This document shows positions 54,606-64,000 of a stretch of 64,000 nt of DNA, one piece after another (position 1 is the stretch's first letter; every line of letters begins with the position of its first letter). Made by a program: the position numbers and the translations under genes. The notes beneath the pieces were generated by a model. That model was not told the origin of the DNA, did not search any database, and saw only the letters and a list, made by a program, of their open reading frames with translations. This DNA is from Lysobacterales bacterium (lineage in GTDB: Bacteria > Pseudomonadota > Gammaproteobacteria > Xanthomonadales > Xanthomonadaceae): assembly GCA_015655355.1 (NCBI GenBank), contig JAATFG010000106.1:1-64000 (forward strand), read 5' to 3'.

Positions 54606-56387
54606 TCACCACAATGCGGCCAGTTTCGCCGCCAGTTCGTTCGGCGCGGCGCTTTCGCAACCGCGTTCGGCCAGCGCTTTCGCCGCAGCCGGGTCGTAGC
54701 AGTTCTGCGCCGACTGGCCGGCGACGAAGGCACCGTTGGCCGACAGCGCATGCGCCGGTTCGACCAGCGCCTTGTCCGCGCCGCTGAGCAGCAGCACCGC
54801 ACTGTCGTGCGGCGGCAGTGCCGGCAGCAACGCGGCGAAATCGCTCGCACCGGCGCCGAAACTCACGCCGCCGAACTGGAACTGCACCGCGACGTCGCCC
54901 GGCACCACGTACACCGTGGCGGCGCTCGGCGCGCCGCCGGCGACGGCCAGCGCCACCGGCATCTTCGCCACGCGTTCGAGCTGGCGCACGAGATTGGCGT
55001 AGCTGCCGCCATCCAGATGCTGGTGGACCAGCACCGGGCGCGGGAAATTCCGCGGCAATTCGGCGAGCACGCGACGCACCGCATCCGGGCCGCCCATGCC
55101 GGCGAACAACAGCACCGCGCCTGGCGCACCGGGCGTTGCCGGGCTTCCTGCCGGTGGCGCGGACGGGTCCGGCGCGCCGGCAACGGGTGGCGAAGGTTCA
55201 TCGTCGACGATGCTGAAGCTGGCGCGGCCGAATGCGGCCTCGGTCGGTACCGGCGGCGGTTCGGGCGCGGCAAACGGCGCCGGGGGCGGCAGGTTCGCGG
55301 CCTCGCCTGGCGGGGTCCAGCCTTCCGGCGGTTCGTCGCCGAAGATCAGCCGGCCCTTCGGCTTGTCGTCGACCGGCGCTTCGATCGCTTCCAGCGACAG
55401 ATTGCTCAAGTCGAAGGTCTTGGCCGGCGCGTCCTTCAGCATCGGCGGCGGCGCCAGCGGCACATCGTCGCCGCCCAGCGACAGCTCGCCGAAATCGATG
55501 CCGCCGGAAGCCGCGTCGGTCGCCGGCGCCGCTTGCGCATCGCCGTCATCCAGCGACGGCAGCGACACTTCCTCGGCCTTGAAATCCAGGTCGGAAAAAT
55601 CCAGCCCCGCGTGTGGCGCGGCCGGCGGCGCGACATCATGCGTATCGAAGTTGATTTCGCTGAAATCGAAACCGGCGAATTCGTCGTCATGCCCGGTCGG
55701 CTCCGCCGCCGCGGCATCAAGGCCGGACGCGGCATCGTCGGCGAACGCCAGCGTACCGAAGCCGATGGCCTGTTCCGATTGCGGCGCCGCGCTTTCCGGC
55801 GCGGGCGCGTCGAACGCGGACAGGCCGAAATCCAGCGGCGCATCGACAGCCGGCGTGGACGCCGCACCGCTGGCCGCGTCGGCGTCGAATTGCAGCGAGA
55901 AGTCGCCGAAATCGATCGCGGCCGCTTCCTGCTGCGACGCTGCTGGCGCGGCATCGAAACCCGTGGTTGCCGCGCGCGGCGCCGGCGCGACGAAACCCGC
56001 GTCCAGCGATGGCATGCCATCGCTATCCTCGCGACCCGGCGGCAGCACGTCGGCGTGGCCATGCAGTTTCGCGGCGAGATGGCGCGACCAGCGCTGCGCG
56101 TCCCAGCCGTCGCGCTGCGCGGCAACGTCGGCATCGTCGAAGATCACCGCGTAGCCGCCACCGTTGATCGTGGCGTCGAGCTTGTCCAGCGCGTTCTCGA
56201 CCGCCGGCTCCAGCGCGATCAGCAACGCCTGCGGATGCACCGATTGCAACGCCGCCGCATCGACCGCGTTCGGATCGGCTTCGAGCACCAGCTCGGCGCC
56301 GATCTGCACCAGGGTCTGCCGCAGCTTGTCGCGCGCCTTGCCTTCGCGCGCGAGCAGCGCCACGCGTTTGGTTTCAGTCGCGGCCAC
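54606..56387 (-). CDS. CheB-like protein of the Pil-Chp system with degenerate esterase site and repeat-rich linker
   Basis: A 593-residue protein in three parts. Residues 1-110 resemble a receiver-like alpha/beta domain (KRVALLAREGKARDKLRQTL) without a clear phosphoacceptor. Residues 120-420 are an acidic, Pro/Ala-rich linker with seven copies of a short motif (IDFGDFSL 158, LDFGLSAF 185, IGFGTLAF 208, FDFSEINF 240, LDFSDLDF 262, IDFGELSL 297, FDLSNLSL 325). Residues 424-593 align with the CheB methylesterase, but the ASTGG serine is Gly430 (AGMGG), and the block before the catalytic Asp is shortened; His457 and probably Asp538 remain. It sits in the ChpB position, overlapping chpA by 14 bp. 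Esterase activity is unlikely. Confidence 0.82.
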   Translation of the reverse strand: MAATETKRVALLAREGKARDKLRQTLVQIGAELVLEADPNAVDAAALQSVHPQALLIALEPAVENALDKLDATINGGGYAVIFDDADVAAQRDGWDAQRWSRHLAAKLHGHADVLPPGREDSDGMPSLDAGFVAPAPRAATTGFDAAPAASQQEAAAIDFGDFSLQFDADAASGAASTPAVDAPLDFGLSAFDAPAPESAAPQSEQAIGFGTLAFADDAASGLDAAAAEPTGHDDEFAGFDFSEINFDTHDVAPPAAPHAGLDFSDLDFKAEEVSLPSLDDGDAQAAPATDAASGGIDFGELSLGGDDVPLAPPPMLKDAPAKTFDLSNLSLEAIEAPVDDKPKGRLIFGDEPPEGWTPPGEAANLPPPAPFAAPEPPPVPTEAAFGRASFSIVDDEPSPPVAGAPDPSAPPAGSPATPGAPGAVLLFAGMGGPDAVRRVLAELPRNFPRPVLVHQHLDGGSYANLVRQLERVAKMPVALAVAGGAPSAATVYVVPGDVAVQFQFGGVSFGAGASDFAALLPALPPHDSAVLLLSGADKALVEPAHALSANGAFVAGQSAQNCYDPAAAKALAERGCESAAPNELAAKLAALW

Positions 56388-59300
56388 GTGCGATCCCCAG
56401 CAAGTCGTAGACGTTGCGCATCAAATCCAGTTCCTGGTACGGCTTGCCCATGTAGCGCTGCACGCCGATGTCGAATGCGCGCTGGCGGTGTTTGTCGCCG
56501 GTGCGCGAAGTGATCATGATGATCGGCACCTGGCGGAAACGCAGGTCGGCACGCATCGCGGTCGCCAGTTCGTAGCCGTCCATGCGCGGCATTTCGACGT
56601 CGAGCAGCATCAGGTCGGGCACGCGTTCGTCGAGGATTTCCAGCGCCTCGACGCCGTCGCGCGCCTGCGCGACCTCGAAGTTGTGGCGTTCGAGCACGCG
56701 GCTGGTGACCTTGCGCATCGTCAGCGAGTCGTCGACCACCATCACCAGCGGCACGTGGCGCTGTTCCTGCGGCTCGGCCACGCGCGCCAGATGCGGCTGG
56801 TCCTGATGGCGGCGCACCAGCGGCGCGGCGTCGAGGATGACCACGACGCGGCCGTCGCCGGTGATCGTCGCGCCGTAGATGCCGGGAATCGAGGTGACCT
56901 GCGGACCGACCGGCTTGACCACGATTTCGCGGTTGCCGAGCACCTGGTCGACCGCCACCGCCGCGCGCAATTCGCCGGCGCGGATCAGCAGCAGCGGGAC
57001 TTGCGGCTGGCCTTCGGCCTTGGTCGGGTTCTGCCCGACCAGCAGGCCGAGGTCGTACAGCGAATATTCCTCGCCGGCGTAGACGTAATGGCCTTCGCCG
57101 CTCTCGAAACGCTTGCGCGCGATGCGGCCGACGCCGCTGACCGCCGCCACCGGCACCGCGTATTGCGCATCGCCTATCTGCACGAACACCGCCTGCGACA
57201 CCGCCAGCGTCTGCGGCAGGCGCAGCACGAAACTGGTGCCCTTGCCTTCCGCGCTGCGGATGTCGAGGGTGCCGCCGAGCTGGCGCACCTCGTTGTGGAC
57301 CACGTCCATGCCGACGCCGCGGCCGGCGAGCTGGCTGACGCTTTCGGCGGTGCTGAAGCCCGGCTCGAGGATCATGCGTTCGAGCTGGCCGATCGTGACC
57401 GGCGCGCCGGATTGCACCAGGCCGCGCTGTTCGGCGCGGCGCCGGATCGCGTCGTGGTTGAGGCCGGCACCGTCGTCGCCGACTTCCAGCACCATTTCCG
57501 AACCTTCGCGGCGCAACGCGATGCGGATCACGCCTTCCGCGTTCTTGCCGGCAGCACCGCGCTGGTCCGGCGCTTCGATGCCATGCGCCAGCGAGTTGCG
57601 CAGCAGGTGTTCGAGCGGGCCGGTCATCCGTTCGAGCACGGTGCGGTCCATTTCGCCGTGGGCGCCATCGACCTGCAAGCGCGCCTGCTTGGCGGTTTCG
57701 CCGGCCGCCGCGCGCACCACGCGGCGCAAACGCGGCACGATGCCGTCGAACGGCACCATGCGCGCGCGCATCAGGCCGTCCTGCAATTCCGCCGACACGC
57801 GCGACTGCTGTTGCAGCAGCAGGTCCTGCTGGCGCGACAGTTCTTCCAGCGTGCCCTGCATGCCGCTGATGTCCGCCGCCGATTCGGCCAGCGCGCGGCT
57901 GAGCTGCTGCATCGTGGTGAAGCGGTCCATTTCCAGCGGATCGAAGTTGCCGCTGCGGTCCTCGGTTTCGCGCTGGTAACGGGCGACGATCTGCGCTTCG
58001 GTTTCCAGGTCGAGGCGGCGCAACTGATCGTGCAGGCGCGCATTGGTGCGCTCCATTTCCGCCATCGTGGTGCGGAACGCGCCGAGCTGCTGTTCCAGTC
58101 GCGCGCGGTAGATCGCCACTTCGCCGGCGTTGTTGACCAGGCGGTCGAGCAGTTCGGCGCGCACGCGCACCATGTCCTGGCCGGCCTGGAGGTTGGCCGG
58201 CGCGTCGGCGACATCGCCGGTCCCGGCCGCCGCCGCCGCGACCAGGCGCGCGGGCGCGGCCGGCGCGTCGGCCAGGGTTGCGGACAACGACGCCTGCACC
58301 GGCACTGGCGCGGCGTCTTCGAGCGCATCGATCGGCGCATTGGGCGAGCCGGAAATCGGCGCCGGAATCGCCTCGTCGAAATCGATCGGCGCGGACAGCG
58401 CCGGCATGTCCTTCGGCAGCGCGGGTTTCTCCGCCACGGCGACCGGCGCGATTTGCTGGCCACGCACGCGCGCATTGAACCCGGCGATCAAGTCGTTCGG
58501 GATGCGCACCGCGCGGTGCTTGCTGACCCTGCCGAGCATCGCGTGCATCTTGTCGAAGCCCTGCTCCAGCAGGCGCACGTCGTCGGCGGCCAGGGTGGCG
58601 CGCTTTTCGGCGACCTGTTCGAGCAGCGATTCGATCGCGTGGCCGAGGTCGCCGATGGCGTAGATGCCGGCCATGCGCGCGCCGCCCTTGAGCGTGTGCA
58701 GGTTGCGCTGCAAGGCCACGACCAGCGCCGCATCGTTCGGGTTGTCGCGCAACTGGGCGAGCAGGCCGTCGCCTTCGTCGAGCAACTGCGCGCCTTCCTC
58801 GGCAAAGATGTCGACCAGTTCGGCATCGAGGTCGCTGAAATCCAGCGCCTCGTCCGGGCCGTCCTCGTCGTCGATCGGCAGGGCCGGCGGCGCGTCGAAG
58901 GAAATCGGCGCCGACAGCGGCGGCAATTGCGGATGCGACGGCAGCACCGGCGCCGGTTCGGGCGGCGGCAGGTCGAACGACACTTCCTCGATGCCCGCCG
59001 GCGCGTCCTCGGCGTGTTCGCTCGCCGGCGGCGCTTCGAAGCTGGCGATGAACGCCTCCTGCTCCTCGGTCAGCGGCGCCGGAGTGAACTCGATGGATTC
59101 TTCCGGCACCGGTTCCGGTTCCGGCAGCCTGATGTCCTCGAAGCTGAAGACGCGCATCGGCGGTTCGGCTTCCTCGGGCGCGGGTTCGGCGACGTCGAGC
59201 TTGAAATCCAGTGCCGAGGCGTCGAAGCCCAGCGCGCCGAAGTCGATCGATTCGCTCGGCGGCGGCGGCACGATGGCCGGCGCGTCGAGGCTGGTACTGT

Positions 59301-61806
59301 CGAGCATCGACGCGAAATCGATGTCGCCGAACGGATTGGCGGGATCGGTCGCTGCCGGCTCGGGCGCCGGCAACGCGGTCGGCGCGGGCGTTTCGGCCTG
59401 CGGCGCCGGCGCATCGTGCGGCACGATCGGGGCCGTGGCCTGCGGCGGCGGCAGGCGGTCGCGCATCATCGCCAGGCGCTGCGACAGTTCCTCGAACGCG
59501 GGGATGTGCTGCGCCGGCTGGCTCAACGCGTGCAGCGCGGCTTCAATCGCGTCGGCCGCGTCGGCCAGCGCAGTGACGCCGGACAGCGGCACCAGCGCGC
59601 CGATCAGCAGCAGGCGCTTGACGTAGCCTTCGGCAGGCCCCGTGACATCGGTGATTTCCGGCACTTCGGCCATGCCGAAGGCGCCGTTCATCGTGTGCAT
59701 CGCGCGCAGCAGCGCATCATCGACCCGGCTCGGCGAGGACTTGGCCTTGTCGATCCATTCGCGCACCGTCTGCAGGTGCTGGGTGACCTCGGTATCGAGG
59801 ATCTCGCGCATCGCGTTGTCGACATTAGCCGGCGTGCCTTCGCCGGTCGCCACGACAGCCGGTTCCGCGCCCAGCGCAGGCGTCGCCTTCTCGACGTGGA
59901 ACGCCTCTTCGCCGGCGGCCACCTTGTCGGCGACTTCCTTCACGCCTTCGACGTCGATCTGGATCGGCGCGACGCCGCGCAACGCGGCACTGAACTGCGG
60001 CAGCGCGCCCTCGGCGACGCCGAGCAGCGCGATCACCGCATCGCTGGCCGGACGCGTGCCGTCGAGCACGCGGTTGAGCATGTTCTCGATCTTCCAGCTG
60101 AACTCGCCGAGCGCGTTGGCACCGACGAGGCGGCCGCTGCCCTTGAGCGTGTGGAAGACGCGACGGATCGGACGCAGTTTCTCGGTCTCGTTCGGCGCGG
60201 CGCGCCACGGCGGCAGCAGCACGCCGAGATTCTGGATTTCCTCGTCGAACTCTTCGAGGAACACCTCGCGGATGTCGTTGTCGATGTCGCCGCTGCTGGT
60301 GTCGAAACCGCCTTCGGCGATGCCGATCGGACCACCCGCAGGTGCCACCGGGGCGGCAGGCGCCGCCTCCGCCGCTTGCGCAATGGCGGAGGAGGAATCC
60401 GGCGCGGGCACCGCGGCGGGCGGCGCCTCGCCGAGAAAACTGCTGAAATCGGCACGGTCGCCGGCCGGCTCCACCGGCGTAGCCACCTTCGGCGCTTGCA
60501 GCGAACCGGGCACCAGCGGCGCGGCGTAGCTGAACCCGGCCGGCAAGTCCGGCAGCGGCCAGTACTTCAACGCTTCGAGGCTGGAACGGGTGATGGCGAG
60601 GATGCTGTCGCCGTCGCCGCGTTGTTCGCGCAGCGCTTCGAGGTAGTACTCCAGGCTGGCCATCGCGTCGGCAAGGGTGTCGAGCTGCTGGCCGCCGGGC
60701 ACGCGCTGCTTGCCGATCAGTTCGATCGCGACGTAGCGGCGCGTACCTTCGACCAGTTGCGCCGCGTCCGCCAATTCGAGGATGCGCAGCGCACCGGCGA
60801 CTTCGGCCAGCAATTGCGGCACGCGCGACAATTCGACGTGCTGCCAGTTGGTTTCGATGAAGGCAACGAAGCCCTCGCGCGCGGCGGCGAAATTGTTGAT
60901 CGCCTCCTGCGCCAGCACGTCGACCATGCCGCCCTTGCTGTCGCCGGCGTTGGTGCCGGAACTGAGCTTGGCCTGGTTGGCGGCCTGGTCGTCCAGCGCG
61001 TTGTCCACGTACAGCAGGGCGCCGGCGATGTCGAGCAGCGCGCCTTCGTCCGCTGGCTGCGCGCCGCTGACCAGTTGCTCGAGCTCGTCGCGCTGCCTGC
61101 GCACCACGTCGCGCGCTTCGTCGAGGCCGAGCATGCCGAGGGTTTCGGCGATCTTGCCGAGGCCGTCGACCTGGTCGCGCATCTGGCCGATGTCGCCGCC
61201 GGTGCGCAGATGCAGGTCGAGCGCATCCTTCAGCCGCAGCAGTTCTTCCTTGACCACGCCGCCGACGGTGTCGAGCAAGGCGCGGTTGCGCCCGGTCAGC
61301 GAGCTTTGCGCGTGTTCGAGTTCGGCCTGCGAGGGCTTGGCTTCGTCGAGGCGGAAGGCATTGCGCAGGCGCTCGTTGGCGGCGAGCTGGGTTTCGTTGA
61401 GCGTGCCCTGCCCGCGCGCGCCGCGGATTTCGTTGAGCAGCGGCAACAGCACGATCGGGATGTCGCGGTGGCCGCCCTGCAGGCGTTCGAGGTAGTCCGG
61501 CAGCAGCACGGTGCCGCGCATCAGGGTCGCGCAGGCCTCGTCGTGGTCGTGCGCCTGGCCGGCGGAAACGGCCTTGGCCAGTTGTTCGAGCTCCTCGGCG
61601 ACCATCGCCGGCGCGTACAGCTCGACCATCTGCAAGGTGCCGCGCACCTGGTGCAGGAAGTCGGCGTACTGGCGCAGCGGCGCAGCGTCTTCCGGCGCTT
61701 CGGCGTAGGCCTCCACTTCGGCCTGCGCCTGACGCAGGGTCTCGTCCAGCTCCGGCTTGACCCAGCCCAGCGCCGCATGGCTCATGGCGTCGCGCAGCGC
61801 GTTCAT
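56374..61806 (-). CDS. chpA: Hybrid chemotaxis histidine kinase ChpA/PilL of type IV pilus signalling
   Basis: A 1810-residue CheA-type kinase controlling pilus extension and twitching. Hpt-like modules lie around His52 (HQVRG), His552 (HTLKGSGRL), His704 (HTMNGAFGM, with Asn for the usual Lys) and His1037 (HTLKGGARM). Pro/Ala-rich acidic linkers lie at about 440-500, 790-985 and 1115-1205. The kinase core follows: dimerisation 1210-1340, HATPase 1395-1530 (LLRNSLAHGIE, GDDGAGL, GRGVGMDVV), CheW-like 1535-1670 and a receiver 1688-1806 with Asp1736 and Lys1788. The linkers contain IDFASML (829), IDFGALGF (854), LDFSDLDA (988) and looser copies, the same short motif as in the CheB-like neighbour. 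It starts 67 bp after pilJ. Confidence 0.94.
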   Translation of the reverse strand: MNALRDAMSHAALGWVKPELDETLRQAQAEVEAYAEAPEDAAPLRQYADFLHQVRGTLQMVELYAPAMVAEELEQLAKAVSAGQAHDHDEACATLMRGTVLLPDYLERLQGGHRDIPIVLLPLLNEIRGARGQGTLNETQLAANERLRNAFRLDEAKPSQAELEHAQSSLTGRNRALLDTVGGVVKEELLRLKDALDLHLRTGGDIGQMRDQVDGLGKIAETLGMLGLDEARDVVRRQRDELEQLVSGAQPADEGALLDIAGALLYVDNALDDQAANQAKLSSGTNAGDSKGGMVDVLAQEAINNFAAAREGFVAFIETNWQHVELSRVPQLLAEVAGALRILELADAAQLVEGTRRYVAIELIGKQRVPGGQQLDTLADAMASLEYYLEALREQRGDGDSILAITRSSLEALKYWPLPDLPAGFSYAAPLVPGSLQAPKVATPVEPAGDRADFSSFLGEAPPAAVPAPDSSSAIAQAAEAAPAAPVAPAGGPIGIAEGGFDTSSGDIDNDIREVFLEEFDEEIQNLGVLLPPWRAAPNETEKLRPIRRVFHTLKGSGRLVGANALGEFSWKIENMLNRVLDGTRPASDAVIALLGVAEGALPQFSAALRGVAPIQIDVEGVKEVADKVAAGEEAFHVEKATPALGAEPAVVATGEGTPANVDNAMREILDTEVTQHLQTVREWIDKAKSSPSRVDDALLRAMHTMNGAFGMAEVPEITDVTGPAEGYVKRLLLIGALVPLSGVTALADAADAIEAALHALSQPAQHIPAFEELSQRLAMMRDRLPPPQATAPIVPHDAPAPQAETPAPTALPAPEPAATDPANPFGDIDFASMLDSTSLDAPAIVPPPPSESIDFGALGFDASALDFKLDVAEPAPEEAEPPMRVFSFEDIRLPEPEPVPEESIEFTPAPLTEEQEAFIASFEAPPASEHAEDAPAGIEEVSFDLPPPEPAPVLPSHPQLPPLSAPISFDAPPALPIDDEDGPDEALDFSDLDAELVDIFAEEGAQLLDEGDGLLAQLRDNPNDAALVVALQRNLHTLKGGARMAGIYAIGDLGHAIESLLEQVAEKRATLAADDVRLLEQGFDKMHAMLGRVSKHRAVRIPNDLIAGFNARVRGQQIAPVAVAEKPALPKDMPALSAPIDFDEAIPAPISGSPNAPIDALEDAAPVPVQASLSATLADAPAAPARLVAAAAAGTGDVADAPANLQAGQDMVRVRAELLDRLVNNAGEVAIYRARLEQQLGAFRTTMAEMERTNARLHDQLRRLDLETEAQIVARYQRETEDRSGNFDPLEMDRFTTMQQLSRALAESAADISGMQGTLEELSRQQDLLLQQQSRVSAELQDGLMRARMVPFDGIVPRLRRVVRAAAGETAKQARLQVDGAHGEMDRTVLERMTGPLEHLLRNSLAHGIEAPDQRGAAGKNAEGVIRIALRREGSEMVLEVGDDGAGLNHDAIRRRAEQRGLVQSGAPVTIGQLERMILEPGFSTAESVSQLAGRGVGMDVVHNEVRQLGGTLDIRSAEGKGTSFVLRLPQTLAVSQAVFVQIGDAQYAVPVAAVSGVGRIARKRFESGEGHYVYAGEEYSLYDLGLLVGQNPTKAEGQPQVPLLLIRAGELRAAVAVDQVLGNREIVVKPVGPQVTSIPGIYGATITGDGRVVVILDAAPLVRRHQDQPHLARVAEPQEQRHVPLVMVVDDSLTMRKVTSRVLERHNFEVAQARDGVEALEILDERVPDLMLLDVEMPRMDGYELATAMRADLRFRQVPIIMITSRTGDKHRQRAFDIGVQRYMGKPYQELDLMRNVYDLLGIARGRD

Positions 61807-61873
61807 CCGCGCTCTCCGCCCTGATCGTCAAACTGGATTGGAAGCCGCCCCATCATCGTCCCCATGCGTCCCC

Positions 61874-63952
61874 TCAACCCGGCAGCTTGAAGTCGGCGAC
61901 CGAGCGGCGCAATTCGTTCGCCAATCCGGTCAGCTGGCCGATCGATTCGGCGGTCTGGTTCGCGCCCAGCGCCGATTGCGAAGTGATCTGGCGAATCACG
62001 CCCATCGTCTTGGTGATGTCGGCTGCCGCCTTCGCCTGTTCCTGCGCGTTCGATGCGATGGATTGAATCAACGTATTGAGTTCGCCGGACACCGATTCGA
62101 TTTCGCGCAGCGCGCTGCCGGCGTCTTCGGCCAGGCGCGCGCCGGAGACCACTTCCGAGGTGGTGGTCTCCATCGATGCGACCGCTTCGTTGGTGTCGGC
62201 CTGGATCGCCTGCACCAGCGCTTCGATGCGGTGGGTCGCGTTCGCGGTGCGTTCGGCGAGGCGCTGCACTTCGTCGGCGACGACCGCGAAGCCGTGGCCC
62301 GCCTCACCGGCCGAGGCCGCCTGCACCGCCGCGTTGAGCGCCAGGATGTTCGTCTGCTCGGAAATGTCGGTGATCAGTTCCACCACCGAGCCGATTTCCT
62401 GCGAGGATTCGCCGAGGCGCTTGATGCGCTTGGAGGTTTCCTGGATCTGGTCGCGGATCTGGTCCATGCCGCGGATCGTTTCGCGGACCACGCCGGCGCC
62501 TTGCGTCGCCAGCTGCAGCGAGCGCTGCGCGGTGTCCGCCGATTCGGTCGAGTTCTGCGAGACGAATTCGGCGTTGCGCGCGATTTCCACCACGCGCTCG
62601 GTCGCGCTGTTGATCTGGTCGGCCTGGTGGCCCGAGGCCTCGGCCAGTTGCAGCGCGGTGGCCTGGGTTTCCTGCGCGGAAGCAGCAACCTGCACCGAGG
62701 TGTCGTTGATCGTCGCCACCAGCGTGCGCAGTTCGTCGATCGCGTAGTTGATGGCGTCCGCGATCGCGCCGGTCATGTCTTCGGTCACCGAAGCCTTGAC
62801 GGTCAGATCGCCTTCGCCGAAGGACGAGATTTCGTCGAGCAGGCGCATGATCGCCTGCTGGTTGCGGTTGTTGAATTCCACCTGCGCCTGGTAGCGCTGT
62901 TCCTGCTCGCGGCGCGCGCTGCGCTGGTTGCTGATCAACAGGCCGAACACCGCGACCACCAGCAGCGCGCCGAACACGATCGTCCACCACAGGTTCGGGA
63001 AGATGCGCTTGTCCTGGGTGGTGCCGAACGCGGTCAGGCGATCGAAAAGGCTCTGGATCGAACCGAGCACGTCCTGGGTGCGCACCGCCAGCGTGCTGAC
63101 CGCGGTCTGCGCGTCGCCGGCGGCCTTGGCGTTGGCGACGACGGTGTCGACGTCGCGCTTCATCTCGTTCCACTGCTGCTGCGCGGCGCTGAGCGAGGCC
63201 AGCGCCGACTGCGGCACCGCCCTGACGTTGAGTTCGTCGTTGCCGTTGCGGAAGCCGTCGAGCATCGCCGAGAACAGGATCGCGTCGCGGTTGAGCGAAT
63301 CGGCGGCCATGCTGCTGTTGCTGAGGGCGGCGTTGCCGCCGAACGCGTTGGCCGAACCGGAACGGATTTCGGTGATGCGGCGGTCCATGTTGCCGACCGC
63401 GATGACCTGGTGCATCGCGTTGAGCACCTGGTCCGGCGAGGCGCCGGCGGTGGACATGGTGCGCACCACTTCGTCCAACTGCGCCTGCAGGAACGCGACC
63501 TTGGCGTGGAAGCGGTTGGACGCGTCGAACACCGCCAGCAGCGGCTTTTCACCAGCCGACACCTGCTTGGAGACCGCCACCAGCGGCTCGCTCTTCTTGC
63601 GCATGTCGTTCAGCGCGCCCTGCACGGTCGGCTCGTCCTTGAACAGGTCGGTCAGCACGCCGGTCTGCTTGAGCACCCCGGCCTGCGCGGCGTCGAAGTT
63701 CTTGAACATCGCCGGATCGCCGCTGGTCACCGCGGCGCCGGCGGTCGAGGCCATCTGCACCGACAACACGCGCAAGTCCGATGCAGCGGACACGCCCTGG
63801 GACAGGCGCCCGCCAAGATAGGTCGAATAGCCCACGTTCGCGGCGATCACCAGGATCGACACGAAGATCAATGCCAACCACAACAAGGCATACCGGTTGC
63901 CGGTTTTGCCGTTGTCGTTGGCAGCCTTGACCGAATCGGACAGCGCGCTCAT
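61874..63952 (-). CDS. pilJ: Methyl-accepting chemotaxis receptor PilJ
   Basis: Inner-membrane chemoreceptor of the Pil-Chp system, 692 residues. Helix 1 lies at 21-41, a large periplasmic PilJ-type sensor at 45-315, helix 2 at 319-341, then a HAMP-like segment and a long signalling coiled coil. The conserved hairpin tip reads [20 protein letters not shown] followed by [12 protein letters not shown]. In Pseudomonas PilJ detects surface contact through pilin. The ATG at 63952 overlaps the TGA of the upstream CheW-like gene. Confidence 0.95.
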   Translation of the reverse strand: MSALSDSVKAANDNGKTGNRYALLWLALIFVSILVIAANVGYSTYLGGRLSQGVSAASDLRVLSVQMASTAGAAVTSGDPAMFKNFDAAQAGVLKQTGVLTDLFKDEPTVQGALNDMRKKSEPLVAVSKQVSAGEKPLLAVFDASNRFHAKVAFLQAQLDEVVRTMSTAGASPDQVLNAMHQVIAVGNMDRRITEIRSGSANAFGGNAALSNSSMAADSLNRDAILFSAMLDGFRNGNDELNVRAVPQSALASLSAAQQQWNEMKRDVDTVVANAKAAGDAQTAVSTLAVRTQDVLGSIQSLFDRLTAFGTTQDKRIFPNLWWTIVFGALLVVAVFGLLISNQRSARREQEQRYQAQVEFNNRNQQAIMRLLDEISSFGEGDLTVKASVTEDMTGAIADAINYAIDELRTLVATINDTSVQVAASAQETQATALQLAEASGHQADQINSATERVVEIARNAEFVSQNSTESADTAQRSLQLATQGAGVVRETIRGMDQIRDQIQETSKRIKRLGESSQEIGSVVELITDISEQTNILALNAAVQAASAGEAGHGFAVVADEVQRLAERTANATHRIEALVQAIQADTNEAVASMETTTSEVVSGARLAEDAGSALREIESVSGELNTLIQSIASNAQEQAKAAADITKTMGVIRQITSQSALGANQTAESIGQLTGLANELRRSVADFKLPG

Positions 63953-64000
63953 TTCCCAGACCCCTGCTTGTTCTTGTCTTGCATCAGTTCCACCCACGGG
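63949..64000 (-). CDS. pilI: 3' end of pilI-like CheW gene
   Basis: Only the last 16 codons are in the window: [16 protein letters not shown] followed by TGA, which overlaps the pilJ ATG (ATGA). The assignment rests on the conserved gene order pilI-pilJ-chpA; the fragment itself is too short to identify alone. Confidence 0.65.
   Translation of the reverse strand, partial: PWVELMQDKNKQGSGK

Noticed and set aside
56164-61824. An 1886-residue open frame on the plus strand opposite chpA
   Set aside because: It is an antisense shadow caused by strong GC-rich third positions; its translation is Arg/His/Ala-rich without domains, while the minus strand codes a complete ChpA.

Overview
The window is a high-GC chromosomal segment from a gammaproteobacterium, most likely of the Xanthomonadales (Lysobacterales). 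Rhodanobacteraceae is my best guess, but the family is not proven. The clues are a two-domain NADP-malic enzyme, a Xac-type nucleotide pyrophosphatase/phosphodiesterase, a THX-like ribosomal protein with an H1-type basic tail, an RluF-type pseudouridine synthase, and a Pil-Chp type IV pilus chemosensory operon. I saw no rRNA, tRNA, CRISPR array, transposase or integrase. Codon bias leaves long open shadow frames opposite nearly every gene; these were discarded.

Layout. 1-5.9 kb: the 3' part of maeB, then a divergent efflux locus (emrA, a hotdog thioesterase and a TetR gene leftward, an EmrB-like MFS gene rightward) with an 18-bp perfect palindrome between the arms. 6-13.3 kb: a secreted M1 metallopeptidase overlapping a membrane protein gene, an EamA transporter, rluF and a PAS-GGDEF-EAL protein. 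13.4-20.1 kb: a DEAD-box helicase gene split by an in-frame TAA, an ECF sigma factor with a membrane partner, DUF1697, an S4 protein, an outer-membrane-type protein, a lipoprotein phosphodiesterase and ogt. 20.1-25 kb: a ClC antiporter, the THX-like protein, and a MerC / TonB-receptor pair around a Zur-like box. 25-32.4 kb: a peptide-use cluster (DUF819, S9 peptidase, OPT transporter, second S9 peptidase). 32.9-37.3 kb: a catabolic-looking operon (crotonase, MFS, aldehyde dehydrogenase) opposite a FadR-type GntR gene with a 28-bp operator.

37.4-45.5 kb looks like an eroding or recombining region. It holds the stump of an internally deleted response regulator, a propeller sensor protein without a kinase domain, an orphan histidine kinase, a small DUF2384-like gene and a beheaded copy of it 1.5 kb away. 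That copy abuts a MarR/TetX-like monooxygenase pair with two palindromic operators. 45-54 kb is conserved housekeeping and stress content: ssb, a polyprenyl diphosphate synthase, dienelactone hydrolase, DUF486, a SnoaL-like protein, an AKR with a divergent AraC regulator, DUF962, mazG, cysQ, nudE and rsmE.

54.1-64 kb is the leftward Pil-Chp operon: pilI (3' end), pilJ, chpA/pilL, a large CheB-like protein and a ChpC/CheW-like protein. Two things stand out. The CheB-like domain has lost the catalytic serine. The long disordered linkers of both the CheB-like protein and ChpA carry repeated copies of one short motif, roughly [ILF]-D-F-[GS]-x-[LFI]-x-[FL]. This may be an undescribed docking system and is my leading candidate for novelty.
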